A stretch of DNA of 64,000 nucleotides, taken from positions 558,001 to 622,000 of the forward strand of contig NZ_CP116398.1 of the NCBI RefSeq assembly GCF_029643245.1, written 5' to 3'. Every line of letters starts with the position of its first letter. The stretch's first letter is position 1. The stretch is from Methylomonas sp. EFPC3. GTDB taxonomy: Bacteria > Pseudomonadota > Gammaproteobacteria > Methylococcales > Methylomonadaceae. A program made the translations under genes and the position numbers. This document shows positions 47,842 through 58,277 of this stretch, piece by piece. The notes under the pieces were generated by a model that was not told the origin of the DNA, did not search any database, and saw only the letters and a list, made by a program, of their open reading frames with translations.

Positions 47842-50505
47842 ATGAGCGATAAAACAGTACAGGAATTAGCGGAAGTTGTAGGCATCCCTCTGGAACGTTT
47901 TTTGGAGCAGTTGAAGGAAGCCGGCTTGAGCGCCAGCGCGCCGGACGACGTCATTGACGACGACGAAAAAGTCAAACTGCTCGCCCATTTGCGTAAACGC
48001 CACGGTAAGACCGATGCCGATCAGGAAGCGGCAACGCCCAAGCGCATTACGCTGAAACGCAGCACCAAGACCGAATTGAAGCAATCGACTCCGCCCGGTG
48101 CCGCGGTGAAAACGGTTAGCGTCGAAGTGCGCAAGCAAAAGACATATATCAAGCGTAGCGATTTACCCGGTAGCGATGAGCAGCGGCAAGCGGAGCTGGC
48201 CAAACAAGCTCTGGAAGAACAACGCAAACAGCAGTTGCTGGAAGAGGAAAGACGTAAGCAGCAAATCGAGCTGAAACCCAAGGCCGTCGAGGAAGACGTG
48301 GTTGTGGCTGTCGAGCCACCAGCGCCAGCCGCCGCCCAGGAGCTGGAGCAACCGGTCGCGGTTCAACAGGAACCCGTCGCGGAGGCTAAGTCAGAAGTTG
48401 CGGCCGCTGCAGTTCAGGTACCCGCCAAACCGGTGGAGTTGACCGAAGAGCAGCGTTTGGAGGAAGAAAAGAAGCAGCGCTTGGAAGCGGCGGTACAAAG
48501 AACGGCTGAGAAGGTCAAAAAGAAAGCCGAAGCCAAGCAACAGCAGACGCTGCATAAGAAAAAAGCCGAATTCAAGCCTTCACGCGGTCCTACTCCGGAT
48601 GTCGAAGTCGATCGTGGCGGCGGCGGTGATGCGCGGCGCGGCAAGGCCAAGAAAGCGAAACCGGCCCCGCGTCGGGAAAAGCCTGAATTCGAGATCGATC
48701 TGCATCAGGCTCGCCACAAATTCGAAAAACCGCAAGCGCCTACCGTTTACGAAGTCACCATTCCGGAGACTATCGTGGTCTCCGATCTGGCTCAGAAAAT
48801 GAACATCAAGGCCGCCGAAGTGATCAAGCACTTGATGAAGTTGGGCATCATGACCACCATCAATCAGACCATCGATCAGGAAACTGCGGTGATTTTGGTT
48901 GAAGAGATGGGGCACAAAGCCATCATGCAAAGCGAGGACGATTTCGAGCAGGAAATGCTGGCGGAAGTGATCGGCGAGGCCGGTGAGGTCAAGCTATCGG
49001 CTAGAGCTCCGATCGTGACCATTATGGGTCACGTCGACCACGGTAAGACCTCGTTGCTGGATTACATCCGTAAAACCCGCGTCGCTGCCGGGGAAGCTGG
49101 CGGTATTACCCAGCATATCGGTGCCTATCAGGTCAAAACCGACCACGGTTCGGTAACTTTCCTCGATACACCAGGTCACGCTGCATTTACCGCGATGCGG
49201 GCGCGTGGTGCGGAAGTCACCGACATCGTTATCGTCGTGGTTGCTGCCGACGACGGCGTGATGCCGCAAACCAAGGAGGCAATCGACCATGCTCGCGCCG
49301 CCAACGTGCCGATCATCGTCGCGCTGAATAAAATCGACAAACCGGAAGCCAATCCGGACCGAGTCATGCAGGAATTGGCTACGTTGAACGTGGTGCCGGA
49401 AGAATGGGGCGGCGACGTGCAGTTCCTGAAAGTTTCCGCCAAAACCGGTGCCGGTATCGATGACTTGATCGAGGCGTTGATTGTGCTGGCCGAGGTATTG
49501 GAGCTGAAAGCGCCGAAAGACGGGGTGGCTTCCGGTGTCTGTATCGAGTCGCGCCTGGACAAAGGCCGCGGCGTGGTGGCTACGGTGCTGATTCAAAAGG
49601 GTACGCTGAGCAAAGGCGAGTTCGTGTTATGCGGACACGAATACGGCCGGATTCGGGCGATGTTCGACGAGAATTCGCATGCGATCAAGTCAGCTGGCCC
49701 CAGTGCGCCGGTCGAGATTTTGGGCTTATCCGGTACGCCGGATGCCGGCGACGAGTTCCTGGTCGTGCAAAACGAGCGGGTGGCGCGGGAATTGGCGGCG
49801 CACCGTGAAGAGCGCAAACGCTCCAGCCGCCATGCCGCGCAGCATGCGTCGAAACTGGATGACGTCTTCTCCCGGATGTCTGCGGGCGAGACCTCGACTC
49901 TCAATGTCGTCATCAAAACCGACGTACAGGGCAGTTTGGAAGCCTTGCGCGAATCACTGGTGGGCCTGTCGACCGAGGAAGTGCAAGTCAAGTGTATTTA
50001 CGGCGGTGTCGGCGGTATCAACGAAGGCGATGCCAACTTGGCGCTGGCTTCCAATGCAATTTTGATCGGTTTCAACGTTCGTGCCGATGCGGTAGCGCGT
50101 AAGTTGATCGAAGAAAAAGATATCGATCTGCATTACTACAGCATCATTTACGAGGCGATCGATGAAGTTAAGCGCGCGATCAGCGGCATGCTGGCGCCGG
50201 ACATTCAGGAAAAGATCGTCGGTTTGGCCGAGGTGCGCGACGTATTCCGTTCGCCGAAGTTCGGCGCGATCGCCGGCTGTATGGTCGTCGACGGCTTCGT
50301 CAAACGCAATTTGCCGATCCGGGTGCTGCGTAACAACGTGGTGATTTTCGAAGGTCAATTGGAGTCGTTGCGTCGCTTCAAAGACGACGTCAACGAAGTC
50401 AAAATGGGCATGGAGTGCGGTATCGGCGTCAAAAATTATAACGACGTCAAAGCCGGCGACCAGATCGAAGTTTACGAACGTATCGAAGTTAAGCGGGAAA
50501 TCTAA
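47842..50505 (+). CDS. infB: Translation initiation factor IF-2
   Basis: An 887-residue GTPase that brings initiator tRNA to the 30S subunit. The N-terminal IF2_N module (1-50), a long Lys/Glu/Gln/Ala-rich linker (about 50-290), a second IF2_N-like module (about 305-380), then the G domain with [33 protein letters not shown] and [12 protein letters not shown], and domains II-IV. GGAGGAG precedes the ATG. Internal in-frame starts, used for shorter IF2 forms in E. coli, were not assigned. Confidence 0.98.
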   Translation: MSDKTVQELAEVVGIPLERFLEQLKEAGLSASAPDDVIDDDEKVKLLAHLRKRHGKTDADQEAATPKRITLKRSTKTELKQSTPPGAAVKTVSVEVRKQKTYIKRSDLPGSDEQRQAELAKQALEEQRKQQLLEEERRKQQIELKPKAVEEDVVVAVEPPAPAAAQELEQPVAVQQEPVAEAKSEVAAAAVQVPAKPVELTEEQRLEEEKKQRLEAAVQRTAEKVKKKAEAKQQQTLHKKKAEFKPSRGPTPDVEVDRGGGGDARRGKAKKAKPAPRREKPEFEIDLHQARHKFEKPQAPTVYEVTIPETIVVSDLAQKMNIKAAEVIKHLMKLGIMTTINQTIDQETAVILVEEMGHKAIMQSEDDFEQEMLAEVIGEAGEVKLSARAPIVTIMGHVDHGKTSLLDYIRKTRVAAGEAGGITQHIGAYQVKTDHGSVTFLDTPGHAAFTAMRARGAEVTDIVIVVVAADDGVMPQTKEAIDHARAANVPIIVALNKIDKPEANPDRVMQELATLNVVPEEWGGDVQFLKVSAKTGAGIDDLIEALIVLAEVLELKAPKDGVASGVCIESRLDKGRGVVATVLIQKGTLSKGEFVLCGHEYGRIRAMFDENSHAIKSAGPSAPVEILGLSGTPDAGDEFLVVQNERVARELAAHREERKRSSRHAAQHASKLDDVFSRMSAGETSTLNVVIKTDVQGSLEALRESLVGLSTEEVQVKCIYGGVGGINEGDANLALASNAILIGFNVRADAVARKLIEEKDIDLHYYSIIYEAIDEVKRAISGMLAPDIQEKIVGLAEVRDVFRSPKFGAIAGCMVVDGFVKRNLPIRVLRNNVVIFEGQLESLRRFKDDVNEVKMGMECGIGVKNYNDVKAGDQIEVYERIEVKREI

Positions 50506-50507
50506 GC

Positions 50508-50903
50508 ATGGGCAGAGAATTCGGCCGCAGCCAGCGGGTCGCTTCAGAAATGCAGAAGGAATTGGCCATCATCATGCAGCGCGACGTCAAGGATAGTCGG
50601 CTTGGTTTCGTGACGATCAACGAGGTCGAGCTGTCCAGGGATCTGGCGGTGGCGAAAATTTTCGTCACGGTATTGAACGCCGACGATGCCGGTAAGGCAG
50701 CCAATGTCAAAGTGTTGAACGAGATATCGCCGTTCATTCGCCATGAGTTGGCGAAGCGGATGCGCTTGCGGCATATCTCCGAATTACATTTTTACTACGA
50801 CAATTCGTTTGATACCGGTATGCGCGTCGCGGCGCTGTTGCACGATTTGGAAGGCGGTAAGCCCGTTGCGGCTAGCGACGATACTCCGGAACAGGACGTT
50901 TAA
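50508..50903 (+). CDS. rbfA: 30S ribosome-binding factor RbfA
   Basis: A 131-residue KH-fold factor for 16S rRNA 5' end processing and cold growth. The conserved GRSQRVASEMQKELAIIMQRDVKDSR-type start (here split around residue 5), SRDLAVAKIFVTVL and RIRHIS-type ELHFYYDNSFD are visible. It begins two bases after infB and shares its last A with the truB start. Confidence 0.96.
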   Translation: MGREFGRSQRVASEMQKELAIIMQRDVKDSRLGFVTINEVELSRDLAVAKIFVTVLNADDAGKAANVKVLNEISPFIRHELAKRMRLRHISELHFYYDNSFDTGMRVAALLHDLEGGKPVAASDDTPEQDV

Positions 50904-51820
50904 TGGCGAAACGCAAGTCTGGGCGCGATGTGCACGGCATCGTGCTGCTCGATAAACGGCTGGGGGTGTCTTCGAATCAGGCACTGCAGGAAGTAAAAAG
51001 GTTGTTCAATGCCAACAAAGCGGGCCATACCGGGGCGTTGGACCCGCTTGCCACCGGGCTTCTACCACTTTGTTTCGGCGAAGCGACCAAAGTATCGGCG
51101 TTAATGCTGGACGACGACAAGCGTTACTTGGTGACGATTCAGTTGGGGGTAATGACCGATACCGGCGACAGCGAAGGTAAAGTCATTGCCGAAATGCCGG
51201 TGCCGCCGTTGGATAAGCGTCGCCTGCTGGAGTGTCTGACTGAATTCGTCGGCGAGATCGAGCAAGTCCCGCCGATGTACTCCGCGCTCAAATATCAGGG
51301 CCAAAAACTGTATGAGTTGGCCAGGGCGGGCAAGACCGTCGAGCGGCAGGCTAGACGTATCAAAATATACCAGCTGCAGTTGGTGGCGGCCGATTTCGAG
51401 CGCGGCAGCTTGACGCTGGATGTCTCCTGTTCCAAAGGCACTTACATTCGTTCGCTTGCCGAAGATATCGGTCATCGCTTGGGCAGTTGCGCCAGTGTCA
51501 CGATGCTGCGCCGCACCGCTGCGGGCATGTTTGACATCGGCCAAGCTCATACCTTGGAGGGGTTGCAGGCAATGGATTCTGAACAATTGCAGCAGGTTTT
51601 GATCGCATTAGACCAACCGTTGCTGGGCATGCCGGAAATTGCTTTGAGTGCCGAACAAGCGGAGCGGGTTCGCCAGGGGCAGCGTATCCGAGTGGCGGAA
51701 GCCGCTGCCGAGCGGGTCAGAATCTATTCGCCTGAGTGTTTTTTGGGGTTGGGGGAAATTTCAATGGATGGTAAACTAGCCCCGAAAAAACTGTTTCATC
51801 TGGATAGTCAAGCTGTTTGA
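50903..51820 (+). CDS. truB: tRNA pseudouridine-55 synthase
   Basis: A 305-residue enzyme that makes pseudouridine in the T loop of tRNAs. HGIVLLDKRLGVSSNQALQ, the catalytic aspartate in GHTGALDPLATGLLP (near residue 47), and VSCSKGTYIRSLAEDIG are present, with a C-terminal PUA-like part. Its ATG overlaps the rbfA stop by one base. A hairpin and a promoter for rpsO follow. Confidence 0.97.
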   Translation: MAKRKSGRDVHGIVLLDKRLGVSSNQALQEVKRLFNANKAGHTGALDPLATGLLPLCFGEATKVSALMLDDDKRYLVTIQLGVMTDTGDSEGKVIAEMPVPPLDKRRLLECLTEFVGEIEQVPPMYSALKYQGQKLYELARAGKTVERQARRIKIYQLQLVAADFERGSLTLDVSCSKGTYIRSLAEDIGHRLGSCASVTMLRRTAAGMFDIGQAHTLEGLQAMDSEQLQQVLIALDQPLLGMPEIALSAEQAERVRQGQRIRVAEAAAERVRIYSPECFLGLGEISMDGKLAPKKLFHLDSQAV

Positions 51821-51873
51821 TTATCCGGGTCTATGCATCGTCGCTGCACCCTATTGCGGAGACGGTGCCATCC

Positions 51874-51901
51874 TTGCCATCATCAGATGGTTTTTTAAAA
51901 T
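51874..51901 (+). promoter_or_regulatory. Sigma-70 promoter for rpsO
   Basis: TTGCCA (51874-51879), 16 bases, TAAAAT (51896-51901), 26 bases before the rpsO ATG. It overlaps the hairpin described at the end of truB. Confidence 0.6.
51877..51896 (+). terminator. Weak hairpin with T run after truB
   Basis: Stem ccatc/gatgg with a four-base loop and six T. Short stem, so only partial termination is likely; it coincides with the rpsO promoter. Confidence 0.4.
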
Positions 51902-51926
51902 CAAAATTAATCGATAGGGATTAAGA

Positions 51927-52196
51927 ATGTCATTAACTGCAGAACAAAAAAAAGCCGTCGTTGAAGAATACCGTTTGTCGGAATCCGATACCGGCTCGAC
52001 TGAAGTCCAGGTTGCCTTGTTGACCGCCAATATCAACCAACTGACTCCGCACTTCGCTACCCACAAGAAAGACAATCATTCGCGCCGCGGTCTGTTGCGC
52101 ATGGTTAACCAACGCCGCAAACTGTTGGATTATTTGAAAAACACCGATGTGGCGCGTTACCGTTCCTTGATTGAACGCCTGGGTATCCGCAAGTAA
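51927..52196 (+). CDS. rpsO: 30S ribosomal protein uS15
   Basis: An 89-residue S15, with the hallmark [20 protein letters not shown] and [20 protein letters not shown]. It binds 16S rRNA early in assembly and in E. coli represses its own mRNA. AGGGA precedes the ATG. As in many gammaproteobacteria it lies between truB and pnp and has its own promoter. Confidence 0.99.
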   Translation: MSLTAEQKKAVVEEYRLSESDTGSTEVQVALLTANINQLTPHFATHKKDNHSRRGLLRMVNQRRKLLDYLKNTDVARYRSLIERLGIRK

Positions 52197-52206
52197 TACA
52201 ATCTGG

Positions 52207-52236
52207 AAACGGCGCATGGGGCGCCGTTTCTGCTTT
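52207..52236 (+). terminator. Hairpin between rpsO and pnp
   Basis: A perfect nine-base-pair stem (aaacggcgc/gcgccgttt) with loop ATGGG and a moderately T-rich tail. In E. coli a terminator and an RNase III processing stem lie in this same interval. Confidence 0.7.
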
Positions 52237-52280
52237 AGGGCAAAATTTTCAGCATAACCTTTAATCGAAGGAACCTTATA

Positions 52281-54359
52281 GTGAATCCTATCAGGAAACA
52301 ATTTCAGTACGGCGATCGTCTCGTCACGTTAGAAACCGGCGAAATTGCCCGTCAAGCCAACGGCGCGGTGATTATCGATGTCGAAGGCACCACGCTGTTG
52401 GTGACCGTGGTCGGCAAAAAGGAAAGCAGCGGCGGTGATTTTTTTCCGTTGACTGTCGACTATCAAGAGAAAGCCTTTGCGGCAGGTAAAATTCCCGGCG
52501 GATTTTTCAAACGCGAAGGCCGACCAAGCGAGAACGAGACGCTGATTTCTCGCCTGATCGATCGTCCGATTCGTCCACTGTTTCCCGAAGGTTTCACTAA
52601 CGAAGTGCAGATCATTGCTACCGTACTGTCGTTGAATCCTGAAATAGATACCGAAGCGCCGGCGATTCTGGGTGCTTCCGCCGCACTGGCCGTGTCCGGC
52701 CTGCCGTTCAACGGTCCGTTGGGCGCTGCGACCATCGGTTATATCGATGGCCAGTACGTGTTGAATCCGACCTTGCCGCAACTGAAAGAATCGCGTTTGC
52801 GCTTGATGGTTGCCGGCACTAACAAAGCGGTGTTGATGGTGGAATCGGAAGCCGATTTGTTGCCTGAAGACGTTATGCTGGGTGCAGTATTGTTCGGCCA
52901 CGAGCAAATGCAGGTTGCAATCAACGCGATCAACGAATTTGCCGCCGAAGCCGCCACTCCGGCAATCGCTTGGACTGCTCCGGCCGATAACGAAGCCCTG
53001 AAAGCCGCCGTTGCCGCCGAAGCCGAAGCGCAAATCAAAGCCGCGTACCAAATTCCCGAGAAGTTGGCGAGACAGGATGCGCTGAGCGCAATCCGTAGCG
53101 GCGTCGTGGAAAAATTGACTGCGGAAGGTCTTTACGACGAAAAAGCCATTCGCAATGTGATCGAAACTCTGGAATACAACATCGTCCGTGGTGCAATTCT
53201 GAACGATCGCAAACGTATCGACGGCCGTGATTTGACCACCGTGCGGCCGATTACGATTCGTACCGGCGTATTGCCCAGAACCCACGGTTCTGCGTTATTC
53301 ACCCGCGGCGAAACTCAGGCCTTGGTCGTCGCGACTTTGGGTACCGAGCGCGATGCGCAGATCATTGACGCGTTGGCTGGCGAATACAAAGACACTTTCC
53401 TGTTCCACTACAACTTCCCGCCGTTCAGTGTGGGCGAAACCGGCCGTACCGGCTCGCCGAAACGCCGCGAGATCGGTCACGGTCGTCTGGCGAAGCGCGG
53501 CGTGCAATCGGTGTTGCCAAACATGGGCGAATTCCCTTACGTTTTGCGCGTGGTATCTGAAATCACCGAATCGAACGGTTCCAGCTCGATGGCCTCGGTT
53601 TGCGGTAGCAGTTTGGCGTTGATGGATGCCGGCGTGCCGATCAAGGCTCCGGTGGCCGGTATCGCGATGGGTTTGATCAAAGAAGGCGACCAGTTTGCCG
53701 TGTTATCCGATATTCTGGGTGACGAAGATCACTTGGGCGATATGGATTTCAAAGTGGCCGGTTCTGAGAACGGTGTCACCGCTCTGCAAATGGACATCAA
53801 GATCGACGGCATCACGCCGGAGATTATGAAAGTCGCTCTCGACCAAGCCAAGCAAGGCCGTTTGCATATTTTGGGCGAGATGAACAAAGCGCTGTCCTGC
53901 TCTCGCGAGACGATGTCGGATTTCGCGCCGCGCATCATCAGTTTTAAAATCGATCCGTCCAAAATCCGCGAAGTCATCGGTAAAGGCGGCGTGACAATCC
54001 GGGCCATAACCGAACAAACCGGCGCCAGCATCGATTTGACCGACGACGGCGTCGTAAATATCGCCTCGGTCGATAAAGCGGCTGGTGAAGAAGCTAAACG
54101 GATGATCGAGGAGATTACCGCAGAAGTCGAAGTCGGCAAAACCTATGAAGGCAAAGTCGTGCGCTTGATGGATTTCGGGGCCTTTGTCACGATCTTGCCG
54201 GGCAAGGACGGTTTGGTACACATCTCGCAAATTTCCGATGAGCGGGTCGAGAAAGTCAGCGATAAGTTGTCGGAAGGCGACGTGGTCAAGGTCAAGGTGT
54301 TGGAAATCGATCGCCAAGGCCGGGTGCGCTTGAGTATGAAAGAAGTTGATAACAACTGA
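52281..54359 (+). CDS. pnp: Polynucleotide phosphorylase
   Basis: A 692-residue 3'-5' exoribonuclease using phosphate, part of the degradosome. Two RNase PH-like domains: the first with [17 protein letters not shown] and [15 protein letters not shown], the second with [16 protein letters not shown] and [13 protein letters not shown]. Then a KH domain ([17 protein letters not shown]) and an S1 domain ([18 protein letters not shown]). The start codon is GTG at 52281, with GAAGGAA upstream. A clean terminator follows. Confidence 0.98.
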   Translation: MNPIRKQFQYGDRLVTLETGEIARQANGAVIIDVEGTTLLVTVVGKKESSGGDFFPLTVDYQEKAFAAGKIPGGFFKREGRPSENETLISRLIDRPIRPLFPEGFTNEVQIIATVLSLNPEIDTEAPAILGASAALAVSGLPFNGPLGAATIGYIDGQYVLNPTLPQLKESRLRLMVAGTNKAVLMVESEADLLPEDVMLGAVLFGHEQMQVAINAINEFAAEAATPAIAWTAPADNEALKAAVAAEAEAQIKAAYQIPEKLARQDALSAIRSGVVEKLTAEGLYDEKAIRNVIETLEYNIVRGAILNDRKRIDGRDLTTVRPITIRTGVLPRTHGSALFTRGETQALVVATLGTERDAQIIDALAGEYKDTFLFHYNFPPFSVGETGRTGSPKRREIGHGRLAKRGVQSVLPNMGEFPYVLRVVSEITESNGSSSMASVCGSSLALMDAGVPIKAPVAGIAMGLIKEGDQFAVLSDILGDEDHLGDMDFKVAGSENGVTALQMDIKIDGITPEIMKVALDQAKQGRLHILGEMNKALSCSRETMSDFAPRIISFKIDPSKIREVIGKGGVTIRAITEQTGASIDLTDDGVVNIASVDKAAGEEAKRMIEEITAEVEVGKTYEGKVVRLMDFGAFVTILPGKDGLVHISQISDERVEKVSDKLSEGDVVKVKVLEIDRQGRVRLSMKEVDNN

Positions 54360-54386
54360 TCTCTTAGCGCTTATCGCAGCGACAAG

Positions 54387-54409
54387 AAAGGGCCGTAAGG
54401 CCCTTTTTT
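54387..54409 (+). terminator. Terminator after pnp
   Basis: Perfect eight-base-pair stem aaagggcc/ggcccttt with loop GTAA and a T tail. It closes the rimP-pnp superoperon. Confidence 0.9.
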
Positions 54410-54530
54410 ATTGTGGGTTACCTGTGGTCCCCTGTGCCAAACGCTTAATTAAACGGCCGGATTTTGCCGTAGCCGCGGCAGGATTTTCTCGGGTCGGGTA
54501 AAATCAACGCAGTCTTACTTTGTCTGTGTC

Positions 54531-55178
54531 ATGTTACCTTCTAATTTCTTTAATCAAGATTGCCGGGATTGTCCGCGTTTGGCGGGGTTTCTCGATGATG
54601 TTAAACGTAAATACCCCGATTACCATGCCTTGCCGGTTGCGCCATTCGGAGATCCGGAAGCGAGACTGCTGATTGTCGGTTTGGCGCCGGGAATGCACGG
54701 TGCCAATGCCAGCGGTCGGCCCTTTACCGGGGACTATGCCGGCTTGCTGCTTTATCAAGCGTTATACGATCACGGTTTTAGCAATCAGGCGGAGTCTGCC
54801 GCGTTGAACGACGGACTGGTCTTGGCCGACTGCCGGATCACCAATGCCGTCAAGTGTCTGCCGCCGCAAAATAAACCCACCGGCGATGAAATAAAACGGT
54901 GCAATCACTATCTGGCAGCGGAAATCCAGGCCTTGCCTGAGCGCTCGGTGATTTTGGCTTTAGGTAATATCGCCCACCAAGCCGTACTGCGTGCTTATGG
55001 CTTGAAAACCAACGCTGCCAAATTCGGCCATCACTCGCTGTTTCAATTGCCGGATGGCAACACCTTGGTCAGTTCCTATCATTGCAGCCGCTACAATGTG
55101 CAGACCAAGCGTTTAAGCCCGACAATGCTGGCCGAAGTGTTTTCGACCGTTCGTTCGTTGCTGATTGGCCGTGACTGA
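54531..55178 (+). CDS. Uracil-DNA glycosylase, Fe-S (family 4/5 type)
   Basis: A 215-residue glycosylase of the iron-sulfur group. Motif 1 is GLAPGMHGANASGRPFTGDYAG-like (near residue 50), with the nearby CRDCPRL pair and NAVKCLPPQNKP supplying cysteines for the cluster, and the second motif SSYHCSRYN near residue 180. The SGRPFTGD segment resembles the family 5 (UDGb) enzymes. It removes uracil (and in family 5, other deaminated bases) from DNA. It overlaps uvrC, another repair gene, by eight bases. Confidence 0.86.
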   Translation: MLPSNFFNQDCRDCPRLAGFLDDVKRKYPDYHALPVAPFGDPEARLLIVGLAPGMHGANASGRPFTGDYAGLLLYQALYDHGFSNQAESAALNDGLVLADCRITNAVKCLPPQNKPTGDEIKRCNHYLAAEIQALPERSVILALGNIAHQAVLRAYGLKTNAAKFGHHSLFQLPDGNTLVSSYHCSRYNVQTKRLSPTMLAEVFSTVRSLLIGRD

Positions 55179-57009
55179 TACCGACCCGGCCGGCTTTGAT
55201 GCCAAGGCGTTCATCAAAACGCTGACCCAGCGTCCAGGCATATACAAAATGCTGGACGCGGCAGGCGAGATCATTTACATCGGCAAGGCCAAGAATCTGA
55301 AGAACCGGGTGTCGAGTTATTTCAGGACCAACGCCGCTTCACCCAAGCAGCAGGCCATGGTGGCTAAAGTGGCCGGGATCGAGGTCACCGTTACTCATAC
55401 CGAGGGCGAAGCTTTACTGCTGGAAAGCCAGCAGATCAAGCGGTACAAACCCCGTTACAACATCAGTTTGCGCGACGACAAATCGTATCCCTACGTTTTT
55501 ATCTCCAGTTTTCACGATTTTCCGCAACTGACGTTTCACCGAGGCGCCAAGAAACGGCGCGGCCGATATTTCGGGCCTTATCCGAGCGCCAGCGCGGTTA
55601 AGGAAACCTTGAAGTTGCTGCAGAAAATATTCCCGGTCCGGCAATGCGAGGATTCTTATTACAGCGCCCGCTCCCGGCCATGTTTGCAATACCAGATCGA
55701 ACGTTGCACCGCGCCTTGCGTTGGCTTGGTCAGCACAGTGCAATATGCCGCCGACGTCGAAAACACGATATTGTTTTTGGAGGGGAAGGGCGGATTGTTG
55801 ATCGATCGCTTGGTTGCCAAAATGGAGCTTGCCGCCGCAGAACTGGAGTTCGAGCAAGCAGCGATTTACCGGGATCAGATCGCCAGATTGCGAGCGGTGC
55901 TGGAGAAACAATGCGTGGAGGGCGAACGCGGCGACGTCGATATTGTCGCCTGCGCCGCAAAAACCGGCATGGCCTGCGTGCAGGTATTTTACATTCGCAA
56001 CGGCCAGCACTTGGGCAATCGCCAGTTTTTTCCGAAGATGTTGGAAGAAAGCCAGCCGGAGGAAATATTGCAGGCCTTTATCGCCCAATATTACTTGGAA
56101 AAAACCGTGCCGCAGGAGTTGATCGTAAGCCACGCCTTGCCGGAATCAGCCTTGGTCGCCGAGGTCTTGGCCCAGCAGGCCAAGCACGCGGTGGCCATAT
56201 CGAGCAATGTGCGCGGGGAACGTCTGAAATGGCTGCAGATGGCCGTCACCAATGCCGAAAATGCGTTGAGCGCCCGCTTGGCGGATAAACAAGGATTGTT
56301 TGGCCGATTCGCCAGTTTGCAACAGGAATTGGGTTGCGACCTGATCCCGAGCCGGTTGGAGTGTTTCGATATTAGTCATACTCAAGGCGAGCAGACCGTT
56401 GCGTCGTGCGTGGTGTTCGATCGGGATGGGCCGGTGAAGAGCGATTACCGCCGCTTCAATATCGAAGGCATTGCGCCGGGCGACGATTATGCTGCGATCT
56501 ATCAAGCCGTTTCCCGACGCTTCAAACGCTTGAAGCAAGGCGAACATCGGGCGCCGGATATTTTGTTTATCGACGGCGGTAAAGGCCAGGTCGCTGAAGC
56601 GGAAAAGGCTTTGGCCGAATTGGAGATAAACGATGTTATGATAGTTGGGGTTGCCAAAGGGCCCGATCGCAAAGCCGGCATGGAAAAAATTATTCTGGTC
56701 GGTAATCAACAGCCATTGGACGTAACGCCGGGAGCGTCGGCTTTGCTGTTGATTCAGCAGATTCGCGATGAGGCGCATCGTTTTGCTATAACCAGCCATA
56801 GACAGCGGCGCGGTAAAGTCAATAAGCAATCGGTATTGGAGGATATCGCCGGACTGGGGCCGAAAAGAAGACAGGTTCTGCTGAAACAGTTCGGCGGTTT
56901 GCAGGGAGTGTCCAGTGCAGGCGTGGACGCTTTGGCCAGTATAGATGGCATTAGCCGACAATTAGCACAGCGGATTTACGATACGTTTCACCACCAAGAT
57001 GGCCATTAG
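55171..57009 (+). CDS. uvrC: Excinuclease ABC subunit C
   Basis: A 612-residue nuclease that makes both cuts in nucleotide excision repair. The GIY-YIG domain at the N-terminus shows RPGIYKMLDAAGEIIYIGKAK. UvrB-binding UVR motif lies in LEFEQAAIYRDQIARL (near 220). The C-terminal RNase H-like domain has LECFDISHTQGEQTVASCVV and IDGGKGQ, and a tandem helix-hairpin-helix ends the protein. The start is GTG 55171 or TTG 55165; both lie within the preceding gene and neither has a clear ribosome site. It overlaps pgsA by eleven bases. Confidence 0.95.
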   Translation: MTDTDPAGFDAKAFIKTLTQRPGIYKMLDAAGEIIYIGKAKNLKNRVSSYFRTNAASPKQQAMVAKVAGIEVTVTHTEGEALLLESQQIKRYKPRYNISLRDDKSYPYVFISSFHDFPQLTFHRGAKKRRGRYFGPYPSASAVKETLKLLQKIFPVRQCEDSYYSARSRPCLQYQIERCTAPCVGLVSTVQYAADVENTILFLEGKGGLLIDRLVAKMELAAAELEFEQAAIYRDQIARLRAVLEKQCVEGERGDVDIVACAAKTGMACVQVFYIRNGQHLGNRQFFPKMLEESQPEEILQAFIAQYYLEKTVPQELIVSHALPESALVAEVLAQQAKHAVAISSNVRGERLKWLQMAVTNAENALSARLADKQGLFGRFASLQQELGCDLIPSRLECFDISHTQGEQTVASCVVFDRDGPVKSDYRRFNIEGIAPGDDYAAIYQAVSRRFKRLKQGEHRAPDILFIDGGKGQVAEAEKALAELEINDVMIVGVAKGPDRKAGMEKIILVGNQQPLDVTPGASALLLIQQIRDEAHRFAITSHRQRRGKVNKQSVLEDIAGLGPKRRQVLLKQFGGLQGVSSAGVDALASIDGISRQLAQRIYDTFHHQDGH

Positions 57010-57559
57010 ATTCACAATTCCGACTTACTTGACTTTGCTGAGGATTGCATTGATCCCGTTGCTGGCCATTGTGTTTTATTTACCTTGGCAGTATTCGAAT
57101 ATCGCCTGCACGCTGATTTTTTTGATAGCCGGCGTTACCGATTGGTTGGACGGTTATTTGGCCAGAAAAATGAATATGCAAACGGCTTTCGGCGCCTTTT
57201 TGGATCCGGTGGCCGATAAATTGATGGTGGCGATCGTTCTGGTGTTGATTGTGCAGGAGCAAGGTAATCCTTTCCTGGCGGTACCGGCAGCCGTTATCAT
57301 CGGCCGGGAGATTGCCATAGCCTCGTTAAGAGAATGGATGGCGGAAATCGGTCAACGCGCCAGGGTTAAGGTGTCGTTATTGGGAAAATGGAAAACCACG
57401 GCACAAATGACCGCGGTCAGTTTGTTGTTGTACCGGGAAGACTTGTTCGGTTTGCCGATCAACTCGATAGGTTATTGGCTATTATACTTGTCGGCAATAT
57501 TGACGTTATGGTCGATGGTCAATTACCTCGTGGCGGCGTTTTCCACCATTAGCGAATAA
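56999..57559 (+). CDS. pgsA: CDP-diacylglycerol-glycerol-3-phosphate phosphatidyltransferase
   Basis: A 186-residue inner-membrane enzyme for phosphatidylglycerol synthesis. The CDP-alcohol phosphotransferase signature DGYLARKMNMQTAFGAFLD (DGx2ARx8Gx3D) is followed by x3D in PVADK, and about five membrane segments surround it. It overlaps uvrC by eleven bases, the common uvrC-pgsA arrangement. Confidence 0.96.
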   Translation: MAIRFTIPTYLTLLRIALIPLLAIVFYLPWQYSNIACTLIFLIAGVTDWLDGYLARKMNMQTAFGAFLDPVADKLMVAIVLVLIVQEQGNPFLAVPAAVIIGREIAIASLREWMAEIGQRARVKVSLLGKWKTTAQMTAVSLLLYREDLFGLPINSIGYWLLYLSAILTLWSMVNYLVAAFSTISE

Positions 57560-57568
57560 AATAATAAA

Positions 57569-57584
57569 GCGGTATTAATACTGC
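57569..57584. promoter_or_regulatory. Palindrome, likely operator of the TetR gene
   Basis: GCGGTATTAATACTGC: the inner ten bases GTATTAATAC are a perfect palindrome and the two outer pairs match with one mismatch. It lies 42 bases before the TetR ATG. TetR proteins usually repress themselves at such sites. Confidence 0.5.
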
Positions 57585-57626
57585 AATAACAGAGAGTAAA
57601 CAGCAGGTAAAGCTGTATAAAAGAGC

Positions 57627-58238
57627 ATGGAACAAGAATTAGAATCGACATCAGAGATTGAGCAGAAAAAAACGGTCAGTCAGGACGAAGTATTGCAAGC
57701 GGCATTGAAACTATTTGCTGAAAAAGGCTATTTCAATACTTCGTTGACCGATATTAAGAATGCCCTGGGCATTAAAACCAATAGCGGTATCAACCAGTTT
57801 TTCAAAACCAAACAAGCGATCGCTCAGACTTTACACGAGAATATTCTCGATAGTCTGAGCATATCGGTCGACGATATTCGCCGTCGTAACCGTAAAGCGG
57901 CGGAACAACTGCGGGAAATAGTAGACTTATTATTCCGTTTAACCGACGACGCGCCGGAAGTGGTGCAGTTCCTGTTGTTTGTAAACAGCGATGAGTTTCT
58001 GTCCGAACCGAAACCTTTATTGGATACGGCGGCGTTTGTCAAAATCAAGCGCATTTTTCAGAACGGTGTCAAAGACGGCGAAATTAAGGCCATTGATCCG
58101 TTACTCGCCTACACTTACTTTTTTGGCATCATCAATCATACTTTGGAAATGGTCTTGAAAGGGGGGCTGCCTAAAGCGGCCGATAGTTACCTTTCTCAAG
58201 CCTGGTTGATGGCGTGGGGTTGTATCGCCAAGAAATAG
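57627..58238 (+). CDS. TetR/AcrR-family transcriptional regulator
   Basis: A 203-residue repressor-type protein. The N-terminal helix-turn-helix lies in EVLQAALKLFAEKGYFNTSL and TDIKNALGIKTNSGINQFF (about 20-65); the ligand-binding helical domain follows. The ligand is not predictable. A palindrome upstream may be its operator, and the polysaccharide genes start 39 bases after its stop on the same strand, so it may control them. Confidence 0.88.
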   Translation: MEQELESTSEIEQKKTVSQDEVLQAALKLFAEKGYFNTSLTDIKNALGIKTNSGINQFFKTKQAIAQTLHENILDSLSISVDDIRRRNRKAAEQLREIVDLLFRLTDDAPEVVQFLLFVNSDEFLSEPKPLLDTAAFVKIKRIFQNGVKDGEIKAIDPLLAYTYFFGIINHTLEMVLKGGLPKAADSYLSQAWLMAWGCIAKK

Positions 58239-58277
58239 CGAACTCAAAAAGTACCAGTGCGGTAGTGGAGGATTTAG

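Noticed and set aside
52329-53285. 318-codon open frame antisense to pnp
   Set aside because: It is a mirror of the pnp codons with no domain pattern; pnp is certain here.
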